Part shown: positions 5,873-6,799 of the stretch, piece after piece | How the letters are laid out: each line of letters begins with the position of its first letter | Numbering within the stretch: position 1 is the first letter of the stretch | Made by a program: the position numbers and the translations under genes | Notes under the pieces: generated by a model | Told to the model about the DNA's origin: nothing | Seen by the model: only the letters and a program-made list of their open reading frames with translations | The model's database searches: none | Assembly (NCBI GenBank): GCA_017990305.1 | Contig: JAGNOB010000095.1 | Coordinates: forward strand, 1-6,799 | Direction: 5' to 3' | DNA: 6,799 nt | Source: Leucobacter sp. | Lineage (GTDB): Bacteria > Actinomycetota > Actinomycetes > Actinomycetales > Microbacteriaceae

Positions 5873-6535
5873 ATGGCCAGGCGTCCTCCTCAAGATCCGT
5901 CGGATCCGCACGGAACAGGCTCGGCTCTGCGCGAACCCGTGGGGCCGAAGGACCGAAGCGTGTACGTGCGGCGAAGAATCGCCGTGCTGCTCGGCCTCGT
6001 GGCAGTGATCATCGCGATCGTACTCATTATCGTCCGACCAGGGTCGGGCGATGGCGGGACGAGTGCTCAGCCCGCTGAGGTGCCGAGTGACGTTGCCGAG
6101 ACGCCGACTGCCGAGCCTGCGGCAGGCGAACCCGTCGCGTGCGCGCAGTCTGCGCTCGAGGTCGTCCCAATGACTGACCAGGGTGCCTACGGGGCAGACG
6201 AGCTCCCGCAGCTCTCGCTCAAAGTCACGAACTCCGGCAAGGACGCGTGCATCGCCGATCTCGGGACCGCTGGCATGCAGTTCGTGGTTGCGAGCGGAAG
6301 CGACGAGGTTTGGCGTTCAACGGACTGCCAAACGGGCGCAGAGAGTCTCCCCGTGAAGCTCGATGCCGGCGAGGCGCTCGAGACCGAGGCCATCCAGTGG
6401 GATCGCACGCGCTCGAGCACCGAGACCTGCGACATCAGCCGGGACGCTGTTGGCGCAGACGGCGCCTCTTATCACCTGAGCGCAGCCGCGGGCGGAGCCG
6501 AGAGCAAAGAGACCGCACAGTTTCTGCTGTACTGA
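5873..6535 (+). CDS. Single-pass membrane protein with exported Cys-containing, probably Ig-like domain
   Basis: The function is unknown. The 220-residue protein has a polar, Pro-rich cytoplasmic head (1-30), basic residues just before the membrane (R33-R35) and one hydrophobic helix at about 36-54. A low-complexity linker of Gly, Pro, Ala, Thr and Glu (about 55-86) leads to an exported domain (87-220). Positive charges before the helix suggest the C-terminal domain is outside. That domain has four cysteines (C90, C126, C152, C186), enough for two disulfides, and alternating hydrophobic stretches such as LSLKVTNSG (114-122) and MQFVVASGSDEVW (135-147), typical of a beta sandwich. The pattern resembles small Ig-fold exported domains of actinobacteria; I do not assign a named family. 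The ATG is chosen from the leaderless promoter 12 bases upstream. The gene lies 25 bases after argA and shows no link to arginine metabolism. Confidence 0.85.
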   Translation: MARRPPQDPSDPHGTGSALREPVGPKDRSVYVRRRIAVLLGLVAVIIAIVLIIVRPGSGDGGTSAQPAEVPSDVAETPTAEPAAGEPVACAQSALEVVPMTDQGAYGADELPQLSLKVTNSGKDACIADLGTAGMQFVVASGSDEVWRSTDCQTGAESLPVKLDAGEALETEAIQWDRTRSSTETCDISRDAVGADGASYHLSAAAGGAESKETAQFLLY

Positions 6536-6556
6536 TGCGTGCTGCACCGCCACCAA

Positions 6557-6570
6557 CACCTTGAAAGGTG
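6557..6570. promoter_or_regulatory. Inverted repeat upstream of the right-edge gene
   Basis: CACCTT and AAGGTG form 6-base arms around GA, seven bases upstream of the -10 element at 6578. No T-run follows, so it is not an intrinsic terminator. The position suits an operator; TTGAAA inside it looks like a -35 hexamer but is only 11 bases from the -10, which is too close for a standard sigma-70 promoter. Confidence 0.35.
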
Positions 6571-6577
6571 CAAAGCG

Positions 6578-6583
6578 TAGACT
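6578..6583 (+). promoter_or_regulatory. -10 element of a leaderless promoter for the right-edge gene
   Basis: TAGACT, the same hexamer as at argA, lies exactly six bases before the ATG at 6590. No Shine-Dalgarno sequence is present. The start point is predicted to be the A of ATG. Confidence 0.6.
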
Positions 6584-6589
6584 GGCTGT

Positions 6590-6799
6590 ATGACGCAGTT
6601 GCCCCCGGAACACGACCCGAACGAGACGCCGGGTGGCGCCACGCCCGATCCCAACGCTGAGCCCCACGCTCCGCAGCAGGACGCGTCTTACGCATCTCCA
6701 CAGTACGCGCCGCCTGCGCAGGGCTGGCAGCAGGAGCAGGAACAGCAGCCCAGCGGGTACCCGCAGCAGCCGGACCAGCCCCAGCCCGGCGGCTATCCG
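6590..6799 (+). CDS. Pro/Gln/Tyr-rich protein, N-terminal part (gene runs off the right edge)
   Basis: This frame is open from ATG at 6590 to the window end with no stop, giving 70 residues. The visible part is almost wholly Pro, Gln, Gly, Ala, Glu and Tyr, with repeats such as SGYPQQP and GGYP near residues 56-70, and no hydrophobic segment. It must be a disordered N-terminal tail. Tails of this kind in actinobacteria usually precede membrane domains (for example DUF4190, DUF4870 or RDD types) or occur in cell-surface and division proteins, but nothing visible here decides between them. The start is supported by the TAGACT promoter 12 bases upstream. It follows the exported-domain gene by 54 bases and has its own promoter. 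Confidence 0.78.
   Translation, partial: MTQLPPEHDPNETPGGATPDPNAEPHAPQQDASYASPQYAPPAQGWQQEQEQQPSGYPQQPDQPQPGGYP

Noticed and set aside
1..6799. Defence system, mobile element, CRISPR array or biosynthetic cluster
   Set aside because: No transposase, integrase, terminal inverted repeats, spaced repeats, nuclease or toxin-antitoxin pair was found. Gene content is housekeeping, DNA repair and small envelope proteins.

Overview
The window is high-GC DNA with the usual look of an actinobacterium. It carries a two-AAA+ ClpC with Mycobacterium-like N-domain and motor motifs, a short mycobacterial-type ArgA, an Ada-AlkA fusion paired with ogt, and promoters that appear leaderless. Family Microbacteriaceae (for example a Leucobacter-like organism) is my best guess. 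That is an impression from protein style, not a demonstrated placement.

Layout, left to right. Positions 1-243 (minus strand) hold the start of a small membrane protein gene that runs off the left edge. Positions 244-534 are a regulatory stretch between this gene and the divergent clpC. It contains an AT-rich cluster of TATCG repeats (323-356) nearer the membrane gene and a ClgR-type operator (434-451) nearer clpC. clpC (535-3060, plus) is complete and ends in a strong intrinsic terminator. Facing it on the minus strand is a two-gene DNA alkylation repair operon: an Ada-AlkA fusion (3682-5286) followed by ogt (3086-3685). The two overlap by four bases (ATGA), and the ogt stop codon lies in the loop of the clpC terminator hairpin. 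Divergent from the repair operon is argA (5323-5847). It is followed by a single-pass membrane protein with an exported, probably Ig-like domain (5873-6535), then by the start of a Pro/Gln/Tyr-rich protein that runs off the right edge (6590-6799).

How the genes work together. ClpC is the unfoldase of the ClpCP protease, and its upstream region carries the operator expected for the Clp regulator ClgR. The repair pair reconstitutes the functions of E. coli Ada and AlkA over two polypeptides: a phosphotriester-sensing Ada domain with AraC-type helix-turn-helix and 3-methyladenine glycosylase in one, and the O6-methylguanine methyltransferase in the other. argA and the two envelope genes seem unrelated to each other. 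However, all three begin with the same arrangement, a TANNNT hexamer followed by exactly six bases and then ATG, which predicts leaderless mRNAs.

I see no phage, transposon, CRISPR or RNA gene, and no clear sign of a wholly new system. The most interesting items are regulatory: the TATCG repeat cluster, the ClgR-like site, the run of three leaderless promoters, and the terminator that overlaps the end of the opposing gene.
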